A DNA stretch of 64,000 nucleotides from Maylandia zebra (lineage: Eukaryota; Chordata; Actinopteri; Cichliformes; Cichlidae), in assembly GCF_041146795.1 (NCBI RefSeq), contig NC_135172.1, forward strand, positions 35,883,623-35,947,622, read 5' to 3'. The stretch's first letter is position 1. Each line of letters starts with the position of its first letter. Position numbers and translations under genes: made by a program. Shown piece by piece: positions 1 through 14,400 of this stretch. Under the pieces are notes generated by a model. That model was not told where the DNA came from. It saw only the letters and a list, made by a program, of their open reading frames with translations, and searched no databases.

Positions 1-1244
1 GTGAACACGCTGCGTTTGACATGGAGGAACTTAATCATATCTTCTTTTTTTCCCTCTTTCCCAGATGCACTGAATTGAACTTAATTAGATGCTACATCAC
101 CTCAGCGAGGTGCTGCATGGCAAATCTTATTAAGAAAAAGCAGTATGCTTCTCCAACGCTTGCTGATTCCTTTACATCTTGGCGTCTGTGGGAGAAAACC
201 GCACTGAGGCGTATTCTCCAGCCTCTGTAACTAATGATGGCGTTGCCCAGATCTGACAGTGAGCTGTGTCTGTATATTGTGCTTAATATCATAATAATAA
301 TGAGAGCAAATTAGAACAATCAATTTCCATGGCTAGTTGTTGATTGGAGGAGGAGGTGGAAGTGACAGTAGGCAATCCATCATCCTCGGCCAGTCACATT
401 AAGGAGAGCGCTGTGGAGCAGGTGGGCTGGGCTGGAGGCCAGCCACAGCCAATGGGAACGGTCGGGAGGGGAGGAGGGAGATCCATTACACCCAAATAAA
501 GTGATAATGTAGCTGTGAAGGGGGTAAAACACAAAACAGAGGAGAAAAGAGGCTAGAGGAAGGATGACAGGGCTTCGCTTAAACTTATAACTGCTTTATT
601 TGGGCTGCAAAGCGTGTGCTTGTGTGTGTATATTATAGTTTGTCTATCTAAATACCAGTGTGTTTGTGTGTTCTTTAGCTAGAAATACTTATATTTCCAG
701 AAGAAAAATCCATCCAACACAGAGTACACAGACTATAGTTTCTTTTTTCATAAAGATAATCACTCCATAATGAACTGGAGCTCACACCCCACAAGGGGTC
801 ACTAAAATCTCACTTCCGCTCTCATCTCTTAAAATTTCATCAACACATTAAAGCAGTTATATCACAGAGTCATGTGCCATTTGCCAGTGCAGTGTACTGA
901 CCTTTCCACGAACACAAGGAGGCTTAATAGCTGTGATAACAATCGTGAAAATAATTATCATGACACGACTGATGACAGTCACTCTGCTTTATGGTTTTTA
1001 GATTTATAATCTGTGCCTCCTGACCTCACTCACACTCACACTTCATTTCACTAACTCAGTTTCATCACACACCCCACAACCCACAGCCATCAGTCAACAG
1101 TTAATGTCCCAGACTCCTCTTGGAGTTACTCGACCACTGCCAGAACTCTTCAATTTTAAAAATCTGAAAAAGCATTAAGTGCATTAAGTACATTTCCACC
1201 TTTTATCAGCTGGTGTAGGAGTCTTTTTCTCTAATCCTATTTCT

Positions 1245-1475
1245 GCTAAACGATGGCATGGGGCGAGTATATTAGATTTCATCAGCAGCCATCAATCATG
1301 GCCACACTTAACACGATCAGCTTCTCAGTTTATTCAGAGCGAACAATGGGGGACAGGCACGTCCCGCCTGCAACAGAGTAAATGAGGAATTTAAATACTG
1401 CACAAGAGACTACGGAGGCTCAGAGGGGGCTGACTGATTAAAGGCCACAATATCTGCTTTTCTAGGCAGATGATC
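1245..1475. promoter_or_regulatory. Candidate conserved noncoding element
   Basis: This is a compact, repeat-free stretch of mixed composition. It contains ATCAATCA and TGATTAAAGG-like motifs (homeodomain/PBX- and TCF-like) and no open frame of note. It differs in texture from the AT-rich flanks. It lies in the same gene-poor landscape as fgf8b, a gene known for distant enhancers. Only cross-species alignment could confirm it; this call rests on composition and motif impression alone. Confidence 0.22.
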
Positions 1476-2835
1476 TGTCAACTGGATGCAAGAGGAGGTT
1501 TATTGAAATAATGGGCTGCTAATGTGAGGTTATTCCGAGCTTCCTGCAACACACACAAACACATACAAACACACACACTGAGCATCCTCATTGTGACAAC
1601 ATGGCTGTGCACGTTCACACAAAACTCACTCACAACCACACACAGAGGCTCACACAGGCACATGCACATGCTGCATTTCCCTGCACAGCATCCCTACTGT
1701 CTGCTATTGATGGGTAATTTATCAAATGACATCTTATTCACTGCTGGGAGGAAATTAAATCATGTAGTTCCACATCCTGATTATGATCATGAAATGTCCC
1801 TGTTGTAAATTATGTAAGGGAGATGTTAATTTCTTTTCACTGCTTTTTATTTGTCAGCATCTGAGTCTCTATCTGGTTTTTCTCCTAATCATTGTGTTAA
1901 TGAGCAGACACAATCAGATGGTGAGAATCGCAATAAATTGAGAAAAAAATGTCTTTGCGATATGATGCTGTGGTTTCACTTTTGATGGAAGATAAACGAA
2001 TTATTCCACTTGTTCTTATCCTAAGCAGAAAAATGACCAGCATAAACCTCCGAGTCACATGAGCCTAAACAACGTAAAGAGATGAACACGTGAACTCTGA
2101 TCAGAGTCTCACATTTTGTCCGTGTTCCTCAATGTGCACTCTTGACCTTGATCCAAGAAGCCCAGTGAGCAACAAATGAGAACAGGCCTGATATTCATCA
2201 AGACCCATCAAGAGACACAGACCTCAGTCTCCAAATTTACTTATAATAAAAGCAAAGATTTGTTCATCGTTTACTGTAATCAAGTGTTGCTCTTTATAAC
2301 ACAAACACAACAGACCAACTAACGTTGCTCTATAATAGGTGTTTTGATGCATTTAGGACTTCATTTTGATGAATTACTACAGGCCAGTTAACTTAGATAC
2401 AAAGAAATAAAAACACTGCAGCTGTGACTTTCCTTACTCTGTAGCTCCTTTGCTGCAGTCACCTGACCAGGATCACCAGCAAACATTTAAAGCTACACTA
2501 ATCAATATTTTTAATTAACTATTAGGTCAGCTAATTACCTTTTACATGGCAGGGTTTGCCATGACTGATTACAACAAACTTTCTAAACTTATTTGCACTA
2601 TTCATAAGTGTCCAAAAACACAAACTGAATCTAATTATTTTGTGAATTAAATCAAATGTTTGCTTTTATAGACCCTCAATTGTTTTTGCAATAGTTTTTT
2701 CTGTTCTCATGATGAAAAAGGGTATTACAAATTTATTTAATTATCTATTAATTTTGTGGAACTGGAGGCGAACAAGAGCTGGTAAGTGACACTTGAAACG
2801 TGACTGGAAAAGGGAGGAGCTCGGTGACCTGTACC

Positions 2836-2954
2836 AGGTGTCTATGGCCTCTCCCCTCTCTAAGCTGGGATAGGTTCCAGCCCCCTGTGACCTTGGATTG
2901 AATTAGTGGAAAAGGATGGATGGATGGATGGATGGATGGATGGATGGATGGATG
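2836..2954 (+). repeat. Truncated retroelement tail ending in a (GGAT)n microsatellite
   Basis: The segment reads as 'AGCTGGGATAGGTTCCAGCCC...' and ends in about ten GGAT units (2914-2954). This is the same type of tail as the full SINE at 61376-61649, so it is likely a 5'-truncated copy of a related fish retroelement. No target duplication was identified. Confidence 0.6.
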
Positions 2955-4074
2955 AGAAAAGACAAGAGCTCAGACACTTGCGTTTGTGTTCTAATCCCAC
3001 AAATGTTTTACACATGGCATAATTAAAAGTCAAACTGTACAAAAAGACCAAAAAAAGCTACAATTATGCTTCACAGTCATTATTAATTTGGTGTATACAA
3101 ATGTATATGTATATGTGCGAACATGTATGCCAAACATCAAGTTTGTGTTGCGTAGTAAGCTTGTAAGTCTTATCGAGTGTTTTTTAGTGTCAGCACACAC
3201 CTTTTCCTCATAATATTTCATTTCATTACACATTTGTTCTTTTCTTTTTTTACGGTGTCAGCCCAGTGAGTTATGTCCCTGTTCCCAGCCTAATTGATTT
3301 TATACACAAAAACAGCATGATGCCGCATAAATTTCACAGCGCTAGAAGTCATATGACACAAGTCATTTGACCTGCATGATGGTCTCAACTTGGTTCGTTG
3401 GTTTAAAGTTAGGAGCATATGTTTAAAGGGTCATTGGTTGTGTACTGGAGGAATCTATGTAGGGAATATACTATATCATACCAGGAAATATCAGCAGGGA
3501 GAAATCTGATGGAGGTTGCAAAAGGGTGTAAAGGAGGTGAAGTCGCCATCACCCCCTCCCCATGAAAAAATAAAATAAAATCTTGTGTCACTTTGTGTAG
3601 TCCATTGCTGACTAAATTCTCCACTTCAACTCACATATCCCTGTATTATTATTATTTCATTTAAACTTCTCACAGTGCATAATATACTTCATGTGATTTA
3701 TCTGTGTTTTACATATTTTGTGTTTGATTTCTTCTTGTCTTCTCAGCTTTTAGTTTCTAAACACAATTAAACTGTTCTGTGCTTACAACAAACTTAAAAA
3801 TGTCATTTCATTAAGTAGTCTCCAGGAGTAGCTCTCCAACTTCTTGAAGGACATCCAAAGCTGCACTTTGGATGTTGGCTGCCCTTTTTTCTGTTCTTTA
3901 TCAAGATGATCCCACACTGCTTCAATAATGTTGCAGTAACGTTGTGTGTCCTTCTACACAGGTATGTTTTTACTAAATTAGAACTAGAAAATGTGTTTTA
4001 AAAATGAGAGGTGGCTCAAGGCTTTTGCATTTTTGCAAGGAACTCCATTATCTCATCTTGAAATAACCATAGAC

Positions 4075-4300
4075 CAGGGGTCTCCGATTACTGGTCTCAA
4101 GGGCCAGTGTCCTGCAGGTTTTAGATCTCACGCTGCGTCAACACAGCTGAATCAAATGATTAGTTCACTACCAGGCCTCTGGAGAAATTCAAGACATGTT
4201 GAGGAGGTAATTTAGCCATTTAAATCTGCTCCGTTGGATCAAGGACACATCTAAAACCTGCAGGACACCGGCCCTTGAGGCCTGGAGTTGGACACCCCTG
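4075..4300. mobile_element. Nonautonomous hAT-type MITE
   Basis: This 226-bp element has long terminal inverted repeats. The left end starts CAGGGGTCTCC and the right end finishes GGACACCCCTG. The match extends inward about 45 bp (both arms contain GGGCC followed by GTGTCCTGCAGGTTTTAGAT). The flanking octamers CCATAGAC and TTATAGAC agree at 6 of 8 positions, consistent with a decayed 8-bp hAT target duplication. There is no coding capacity. Confidence 0.75.
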
Positions 4301-5430
4301 TTATAGACATTTCAAGAATCATATGTAAAGCAGATGGTACTGTGACTAAAGGCAATTAAAAGGCAACCAAACAGGTCTTCATCCATGACAGTCAGGTGAA
4401 GATCTGATGCCGAGCATATCACTTTGGTGAACATTAACTGACATTGTTTATTTGCATTTTGTGTAGAGGACAAAACTGTGAGCAGATGAAAAAAATGATG
4501 TCTACACCTGGAAATGTAGGTTTTGTGCTTGTCGTTTCTGAGTAGAATAATTATTTTTATAGAACATTTCAAATTAAAAGCCAAAAGGGAAGCAAAAAAT
4601 GCAAGTCTTACTCCAAGTACTTTAATTAATCAGTAAAGGTAAGAGAAAAATCCAAACTTAATCTTAAATTCTTTTCAAACTATTTCCATTAAAGGAGGTT
4701 ACAGAAAGCAACATTTATTGTTACCATAAAGCAATAAAACATAACATAGTTAAACTTCTAATGTCAGCTTTGAAAGCATCTTACTTAACCAGAAGTGAAA
4801 AGCTGCACTTATAGATTTCTGTAAAATCGTGCAGCTACCATTTGACTAGCAAGTGCTTTAGGCTTCAATGACTGGATTTTTAAAAATCACTTGTAATTAG
4901 CTGGAAAAGGGAGGAGCTCTGCTACACTCATGTGAGTGTTGGGGAGATGAAACTTACAAGATAAACGAATTTAAACAGGAAAAAATGCAAAGTTCAGTGC
5001 AACTTTGAAATTAAGTCAAGGTTAGATTTATACAACAGACCTCCAGGTGTATAAGGAAAAATAAAATCTTAAAACTGTAAATCAATTTCTTCCATCAAAT
5101 TCCACGAAATTTAAGGTTTTTAAGGTAGGTTTTGTGTAATCATGTTAACTGACAAATTATTAAATAAAAATTTTTTTTTTTTTTAAGTAAATTACTCTAA
5201 TCACTCGTGATCTTTGCTGGGGAAAGGGAAACGATAAAAGTTGTTGGATGGGCCTGCTTTGCAGGCGGTTTAACGACTGTGGAAATTCCGCCCATCAACA
5301 CGACACGCCTCCTCTCCGGTACACGATCACGGCTCAAACTCTACAAATGGGGATGCGGTGAAAAGAGTTTTGAAAAGTTTTGCAGATGACGAAGAAACTC
5401 ACACAAGGGGAATAATCATTTATGACTTAA

Positions 5431-8400
5431 ATGGCGGAAGAACTGTTACAGGGAAACAATGAAAAACTCACCTCGGTAAGTGTAAGCATTTTTAAAAATT
5501 TCGATCTAATTCCTGGGTGGTATGGTCGTTTCCAGTGATCGCTTTTTATTAGTCACATGATTTTGGAATTATGTCGCGAATGCCTCCAAATCTCATTGTA
5601 CAACGTTGGTTCAAGGTCATGGTTCATATAAGATGCTTACTGGGTTCCTTGGAAAACTCATCATGACACACTGAACTCGTACAATAGCACCAGTCACCAC
5701 GTCATATGACATTCCAAGCATCGTTCAATTTACCACAAATCAGGTTAAAAAAAGAATAAAGGAGACTTTAAAAGCAAAAGTAGCCTGTGTGTGTTTTTAA
5801 ACGGCAAATGAGAAGTTACTCGTGTCTCATTTTAAAGTGGTGTGACATGTGAGCAGCTCCACATGAGATATTTAATCAGAATAAATTGTTGCTGAGTGGG
5901 GTGCAATGTCTCCTGTGAACTATATTTAAAAGGAGTGACAATGGCTCAGAGGAGCTGTTGACTACCTTTAGTCATAACAGACTTATGAGTCTTATCTGTT
6001 ATCACTGATTGTTGTTGTACAGCTTTAAATTCTAAATAAAGTCAGGTACCTTTGATCATGGTGACTTTTTAAAACTAAACATCATTTAGCTGATTTTTCA
6101 ATACACATTAACTAAACTGTAACATTTAGTCAGCTGCTTTAACATATTCATTTAGGGTAATTGTTTATGCTTCCAGTTTGTTTAGTTATGGTGAAATCTA
6201 TTGGATCAGGGGTGTCAAACATAAGGTCAGGGGGCCAGAATTGGTCAAGCAAAGACTCCACTCTGACACTGAATGTGACAACGCCTGTAAGTTTTTGACT
6301 TTTAATTGTGTTTAAATAGGTTTTACAGCTTAGATAAAAATGGCCATTGAGGCAAAGTTGTTGTGATTTGGTGCTGTATAAATAAAATTGAATTGAATTG
6401 AATGAATAGTTAAACTGCTTTACACTGAAAGAAAGGGGAGTTTCACTGGCCTGGTCCACTTCACATCAAAGTGGACTGTTTGTGTCCCACAATGTCAAAT
6501 GAGTTAGACATCCCTGAGACAGTAAACTCTGTTTGCAGCTTGGTTTTCCCCTCATGTGTTGCTTTGTGTTTTCCACAGCATCTTACAAAGCCTCTGCTGG
6601 CAGTGGCTTTCCTGGCCTCATTTGGCAGCTCTATGCTCTATGGCTATAACTTGGCCGTTGTCAACTCTCCTGCAAAGGTATTTTCATCGTCGTCTACATA
6701 ATAAGACTCCTAGTTTTGTGATTTCATTTGCGTGCATGCTTTTCGTGAGAACTCAAATGTTCCCTTTATGGTTAAACACTGTATGAAATTTGATTCTCAA
6801 TGGTTAAATAACCCATTTGAACATAACACTCCAACTGAACAAATAAATTGTCATGTGGGGTCATGTGGGCTTATGTAGCGACCTTACCATGTCATTGATA
6901 CGCTGTAGCTCTTAATCCATTATGTTCCTTGGATGTTGAATTTGCCGCGGTGCAGTCATGTGTTCAGCCCCACAGAAGCATGTGAGCAGGTTCAGGGTAT
7001 TGTCTCATGTTCGTATCTCAGGACTTAGGATCAGCTAAACCTTTCATCTCCAACTTTCATTTGCATTGTTTTTCTAGAGCTTGGTATCTGTTGTTGAAAC
7101 TTTATAAATATGTTTTATAGTCGTGGATTAAAGTAACAAAAATTTTATAAAAACCCTGCATCAGTTCCAGGTCAGGAATCAGCCAGCCAGGGTGTTTTCT
7201 TAATGCTATTGTTTTTAAATATCCACAATGAAACTGTAATTGGTTTAGAGGGAGGCTTAGACATGTTGAAATGCTTGCAGATGCACTGTCTACATTAAGC
7301 TGGGCTACACTGTGCGATTTTTTTCAGTCGCATTATTCAGCTCCTGCTCAAACTCTACGATTGATTCGCAGGGGTTAGAAGTTCGTGGGTCACGATGCAG
7401 GGTCTCACACTATACGGCCCGATGCTCTGATGCGACTTGAGTGCTCACACTGTGCGTCCATAACATGAAGCTTATAAGCTTAAACACAAAATCTGTCTCT
7501 CCCTCTCTGTCTTTAACAGACACAGACACACACACCACCACCATCAACTTTGCTAAATTGCTAATGAAAAACATTGACCAGGCGGCTGCAGTTGAGCAGC
7601 AATGTCCATCCAACTCTTTTCACGGTTGGTGCGCTCGTGATAATATTGTGAGGCCACATCGAAATGCTCGGATGAGCTTGCCAAATTTCTTCAAGTTGTG
7701 CCTCCATCGCTTGTGTCCAGATCACTGCCGTGCTGCTCCGTCTTTCTACTTCCAATTCTGTTTGCGCATGCGCAGTGTGAGAGGCTGAGTTGACACCCTC
7801 ACGAGGGCCGAAAGGATTTCAGACAGGTTTGATTTTCTTGCGACCATACGATTGATGATCGGGAGCTGGTCATGAGGTGTTAATCGCTTCTTGTTACCTC
7901 ATGTATACTACACGATGCACGACACACGATTAAGGCGAAACTCGGGCCGATCCCCAAAAGAGTCGCACGACTGAAAAATCGGACAGTGTATGCTCGGCTT
8001 TAGAAGCTTGACATGAGTTTCATTTTTATAAAAATAGATTCACGAGATGATTAGCTTAGCTACTGGTCACGGGAGGATGGAATGAAGTCACAAGTCATCT
8101 CTCTAATGCTCTAAAACGCACACATTAATGTAATAACTATTTCCTGGCACGGCTAATTTCAAAAGACATGGAGCCAATTTAGTTGCTTCTGCTTGTGTCC
8201 TTTGTCTAAGCTAGCAATTTAGCTAGCGTAAGCCGACTCCCGACTGATATGGAAGTGAGATGTGAGAATAAAGTCAATCTTTTTCTTGAGAAAAACAGAA
8301 AAATACTGGGTATTTCCCCAAATCCTGAATGCTCTGCACAGAAGTAGGGACAGCTGGAGCAGTTCAGTTCATTTTGTTTGGGTCAGTTTCTTAGTGTCAA

Positions 8401-11400
8401 GTGATCTAAAATTCTGTTATCTGTTAATGTTAAAATTAATGAATTTTAACATTAAAAGTTTTAACACTTCCTCAGAGCATTGGATCATCTGGCTTTGGGG
8501 TCAATGGGTTTGTACTTCCAAGATTTTGTTGTTGTGTTAACACAGACCTGAACACTCCAGACATATGACAACATTCAGAAAGTAATATTTTAGTAAGCAA
8601 GGTAATATGGAGGAGTTCTATTCTATTCTATCCAGCTCTTTTAAGGAGGAGCAGGTCAGCAGTTGAAACCTTTCTGACATCATATGACACTTTCTGTTGT
8701 TTCAATAATTTTCATTACTTTGTATAAGAAATCAATACAGAAACAAAGCAAAGGAGCAAATATAAATTTCCCTTCCTGTTGGTTATGGACACTTACTATG
8801 TTGTTACTGTCGTATGCTTCTTTATGAGATCTGTAGACTTTCACTGAGGCCTTTTTATGTGCGATAACATAGCACATAGTACAGGGAGAATTTTTGAATT
8901 GTGTCCTCTCCTGCACCTTTTCTGTATTCTTTTGAATTCATATTAATGTATATATTTAATTCATATTTTTCTTAAAATTTTAATGCAATGGATCATCCTG
9001 GACACTTTATTGAGTGAAAGGCATCACCGTCAGATTCATCAAGCATGCAGTCGATGAGTCCTTTTCAGCTTTGAATTTGACTTGACTTAAATTATTGAAG
9101 TTACAACATCAAATTTTCATTTATCAGGTCTTTTGGGGATATATTGTGACGTATCATTTATGTTTCATTTTTTGTGTCATGTCTGTAGTGTTACAGTTAC
9201 GGATGCTCACATTAAACATGTTCAAGGTTTCAAAAAGTTTGATCGGTGTAATTGATAATAACTTAGTATTTGCACTATTCACAAATCCAGGCTTCTGACT
9301 GCTCTATTTCAGGCTGTTTTTGCAACTCTTGGCTCTCGTTTATGTTGGTAAGATTGGATGTATTTATTATAGTCGTCTCATGGCTTTAGATGTGAGCACA
9401 GAAGCTCCACACTCCTCTTCAAACTTTCGGTTTGCAAGGAGCAGTCGGTCAGAAGAAAGTTGCTTTAAAAGGAAGAGGAGCTGGTTTCAGAGAGCTGGTT
9501 TCAGAGAGCACATGGCTGCACGAAGCTCAGTGTAAGAAAAAAAACAACAATATTTTGAACTCTGGCTCCTATAAAACTGCTGTGCTAGAATAATAAATAA
9601 AAGGCTAAATAAATAAGATATCTAAAAAAGGTAACATTATCTTTTGATTGCACACAATCTTTTTACACTGGGTTTGATTTATTTGGGGTGTTTTTTGCTT
9701 AGAAAATGAATTTACCTTGTTTTCCACCAGTACATCAAAGACTTCTACAATGAGACATTATTAGAAAGTCATGGCTTGACTCCGGATGGGCATCTTCTTA
9801 CCGTCTTGTACTCTCTTACTGTGTCAATCTTTGCCATTGGTGGAATGACCGGAGCACTGCTGGTGGGCAGACTAGTTACCAAATATGGAAGGTCAGTGTG
9901 ACCATGTTTATGAATTTTGAGTGCATGTTTATAAATTACTATTAACCTGTGACAGACTCAAACTTAGAGAGCTGAGCAACGAGAATCACTGCGTCCAAAC
10001 AGGAAAGGGACTCTGGTGAGATCCACTGCACTTGTTTTTATGGGCGGAGCTCTGATGGGCTTTAGCAGATGGTGCAGAATTCCTGAGATGGTCATCATTG
10101 GGCGTTTCATCACAGGAGTACATTCAGGTAGACATGCCTACTGTTCCTGGTTGACTAAAATTTATTCCAATGTCAATAATCTCCTCTTAATATTTATTAC
10201 TGTTATTATTACTGTCACATATTTGTCTGTAATTAGCAGCACTTTGTGTTGTTGGTGAAAAATAGCTGTATATACATTTCCTATAATCTATAAACAGCTG
10301 AGTCATTTATGCTTTAAATTGCCTTTTCAGTTCATATTTGGTGTTTTGTTCATTTTTGCACCAGCACAGTCAGACTGTATTAATTGCACTTTCTTCGTTT
10401 CTACAGGGATTTCTCTCAGTGTGGTGCCGATGTACCTCGGTGAGATCGCTCCTAAGAATTTGCGAGGCTTCCTGGGCCTTGTTCCCAGCATTCACATTTG
10501 TCTTGGAGTTTTCATCGCTCAGGTCCTGGGGCTCTCGGAGATACTGGGAAAGGTTCTTATACTGTGATGTTTGACTGGCTTTCATAGTTCTAATATGTAA
10601 TAAAAATAACATTTTGAATTGATGCATGCATGCAGAGACTCTGTGATCTACAATTGAGCAGATGCACAAAGCGTTGCAAACAATATACTTTCAGACAGAA
10701 AAAGCTTCAAGACACCCTATGTTTACTTATGGAATAGCTAAATATACAGTGGGGCAAAAAAGTATTTAGTCAGCCACCGATTGTGCAAGTTCCCCCACCT
10801 AAAATGATGACAGAGGTCAGTAATTTGCACCAGAGGTACACTTCAACTGTGAGAGACAGAATGTGAAACAAAAATCCATGAATCCACATGGTAGGATTTG
10901 TAAAGAATTTATTCGTAAATTAGGGTGGAAAATAAGTATTTGGTCAATAACAAAAATACAACTCAATACTTTGTAACATAACCTTTGTTGGCAATAACAG
11001 AGGTCAAACGTTTACTATAGGTCTTTACCAGGTTTGCACACACAGTAGCTGGTATTTTGGCCCATTCCTCCATGCAGATCTTCTCGAGAGCAGTGATGTT
11101 TTGGGGCTGTCGCCGAGCAACACGGACTTTCAACTCCCGCCACAGATTTTCTATGGGGTTGAGGTCTGGAGACTGGCTAGGCCACTCCAGGACTTTCAAA
11201 TGCTTCTTACAGAGCCACTCCTTTGTTGCCCGGGCGGTGTGTTTTGGATCATTGTCATGTTGGAAGACCCAGCCTCGTTTCATCTTCAAAGTTCTCACTG
11301 ATGGAAGGAGGTTTTGGCTCAAAATCTCACGATACATGGCCCCATTCATTCTGTCCTTAACACGGATCAGTCGTCCTGTCCCCTTGGCAGAAAAACAGCC

Positions 11401-14400
11401 CCATAGCATGATGTTTCCACCCCCATGCTTCACAGTAGGTATGGTGTTCTTGGGATGCAACTCAGTATTCTTCTTCCTCCAAACACGACGAGTTGAGTTT
11501 ATACCAAAAAGTTCTACTTTGGTTTCATCTGACCACATGACATTCTCCCAATCCTCTGCTGTATCATCCATGTGCTCTCTGGCAAACTTCAGACGGGCCT
11601 GGACATGCACTGGCTTCAGCAGCGGAACACGTCTGGCACTGCGGGATGTGATTCCCTGCCGTTGTAGTGTGTTACTGATGGTGACCTTTGTTACTTTGGT
11701 CCCAGCTCTCTGCAGGTCATTCACCAGGTCCCCCCGTGTGGTTCTGGGATCTTTGCTCACCGTTCTCATGATCATTTTGACCCCACGGGATGAGATCTTG
11801 CGTGGAGCCCCAGATCGAGGGAGATTATCAGTGGTCTTGTATGTCTTCCATTTTCTGATGATTGCTCCCACAGTTGATTTTTTTCACACCAAGCTGCTTG
11901 CCTATTGTAGATTCACTCTTCCCAGTCTGGTGCAGGTCTACAATACTTTTCCTGGTGTCCTTCGAAAGCTCTTTGGTCTTGGCCATGGCGGAGTTTGGAG
12001 TCTGACTGTTTGAGGCTGTGGACAGGTGTCTTTTATACAGATGATGAGTTCAAACAGGTGCCATTCATACAGGTAACGAGTGGGGGACAGAAAAGCTTCT
12101 TACAGAAGACGTTACAGGTCTGTGAGAGCCAGAGATTTTCCTTGTTTGAGGTGACCAAATACTTATTTTCCACCCTGATTTACGAATAAATTCTTTACAA
12201 ATCCTACCATGTGAATTCATGGATTTTTTTTTCACATTCTGTCTCTCACAGTTGAAGTGTACCTCTGGTGCAAATTACTGACCTCTGTCATCATTTTAAG
12301 TGGGGGAACTTGCACAATCGGTGGCTGACTAAATACTTTTTTGCCCCACTGTAGGTATAAAGACAAAGATGGTAAAGATGGAATGAATAGTTTTAGATGA
12401 TGATATTATTATTTTTTTAAATCAAGGTTTAGGTGAGGTCTTTGGTTTTTATTGGGGTTGTTTTTTCCCCACACAGGAAGAGCACTGGCCTCTGCTTTTG
12501 TCTCTTGTGGCGGTTCCTACCATGGTCCAGCTGATACTGTTGCCATGGTTTCCAGAGAGTCCACGATATCTGCTAATAGAGAGAGGAGATGTGCATGCCA
12601 CCATTGCAGGTTAAAAAGTGCATTTCTTGCTTTCCTTTTCTGAATAACCTAACCCCTAACCCCTATTACAAAGGAAGATCAAGACGCCTAGAACAGATTC
12701 TCAAACTTTACATAATCCTTTCACTGTGATACTTGAAGGATGAATTAAAACTGGTTTAATAAAAAAGACTCCTGTTTCACTCCGTTCTGTAGCCCTAAAG
12801 TGGTTCCGTACTAAAGGAAACATTCAGGCTGAGGTTGAAGAGATGCAGGAGGAGCAACGCTCTTTGTCCTCCATGCAGACCCTCTCTGTCTGCAGCCTCC
12901 TCATGGACAGCTGTGTCCGCTGGCAGGTCCTCACTGTTGCAGTGGTCAACATCGGCATGCAGCTGTCTGGGATTGATGCCGTGAGTAGGAGAACTATTGT
13001 GTTGTTTTTTTCATCTTTTGTTTATATGTGTGTGTATTGTCACATTTTGAATGTGCAACAACTGTGCAGTTATTATATGAGAGGGAGATCTTATAGTGCG
13101 AGAGTTCCCAGCTGGGCTCCTCCCGTCCATCCATACATCACAGTCTCACACCCACTGAATGACTAAGCAGGGGGCGATGTGACCATGCCTCATTATCTCC
13201 TGGTGCTCTCCCTCAGCGTTACCTCACATAACAAGGTCCACCCATCCGAACACAAAGTCAAACACATCTTTGTACTCATTGCTTCATATGGATGGAGGCT
13301 CCAGGCATGCAGGCTCATATGCTAGTGCCATTTCGCAGCAGGGGTGCACCCCACTGAGTCTCTCAGTCCCAGCTGTTCCAGCCAGGAACACTGGAAGGCT
13401 TCAAACCTCCAGAAGAAGTAGTGTCTCCAAATCTGAGACACGAAAAGTAAAACTAAGCAATTCAAGAGAGTTTGAAAAGTAAATGTGCATGTTTTTTCTT
13501 AAAATATTGGATACTTATAATCATATTCATACAGACTGAGTTTGTGCACAACCAGATATTATTCAACATGTTACAACATGGTGCTTTTACAGTATTTGTG
13601 GTGCTGATTTTGTAGAGTTATTACAGCCAGCTGGGGAGCCACTCAACCTAGGAAAAATGATGAAAGAGCTATTTCTTCTGCAAGTACTACTGTAGCTATA
13701 CTGTCATTCACATCATAAAGTGGCAGCCCCGCTATTATTTTGTTGCTGCTCTTGCTTTGTTTTCGTTCTTCCACTTCTACACGAAGCAAGAGAATACGAC
13801 AAAGCATCGACTACATATTCATAATCATAAACAAGTGAAATCATGGATAAATCGTGAAGAAGGAAAAGAAGGGACAAATAAATGCATAACTAAATTCATA
13901 AAGTTAATTTTCAGGTAACAAAATATTTTCCAGATGAATGTAATGAATGATTTCCAGTGTCTTTGTACTGGTTGTAGTGGATAATTCAGCATGAGCAAAA
14001 TCAGTTCCAAATAAGAATGCTGTAATAAAACGGATAATGAGGATTACGCTCTTTGGTTGTTTTTTCTTAAGGTAGAGTAAGTTGAGACATGTGCTGAGGC
14101 TACCTGCATCTGTTTAGGATCAACATACTCCACTAAAAAGTGAACTAGGTTTTATCCACTTTTTGTAATGTGGAAGTGTAAGGCACTAGGACATTTGACA
14201 CAAATGTGCTCAATGAACGGTTTCCTGAACTAGGTTGTATAAAGTAGAAGTTGCCATTAAACTATTATGTTATCAGCATCTGTCTTCTCAAGGACAGTTT
14301 CTCAAGACAGATGCTTGTTTTGGTAATACTGAAGTAGTATAGTTGGCATTGTAGCTTTGAGTAAGCCCAGAGATTAAGTCATTTTAAGACTGTGATTTTC

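Larger units (their letters stand above)
1..4074. other. Noncoding intergenic region upstream of the transporter gene
   Basis: I see no exon with convincing coding content here. The longest open frames are under 100 codons, have no flanking splice signals and resemble no family I know. It holds a CA-rich stretch (about 1545-1660), a SINE/LINE tail with a GGAT microsatellite (2836-2954), and at about 1250-1470 and 1690-1830 moderately GC-balanced sequence with several TAAT-type homeodomain cores. The last two could be regulatory but are unproven. Confidence 0.5.

Noticed and set aside
2914-2954. Regular GGAT repeats considered as a CRISPR-like or satellite array
   Set aside because: It is a simple tetranucleotide microsatellite at a retroelement tail with no spacers.
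7441-7788. 115-codon frame
   Set aside because: Lies wholly inside the Harbinger-like MITE, which has no conserved transposase motif.
11057-12013. 318-codon plus-strand open frame
   Set aside because: It is the antisense of the Tc1 transposase; the minus strand carries all catalytic motifs and the protein similarity.
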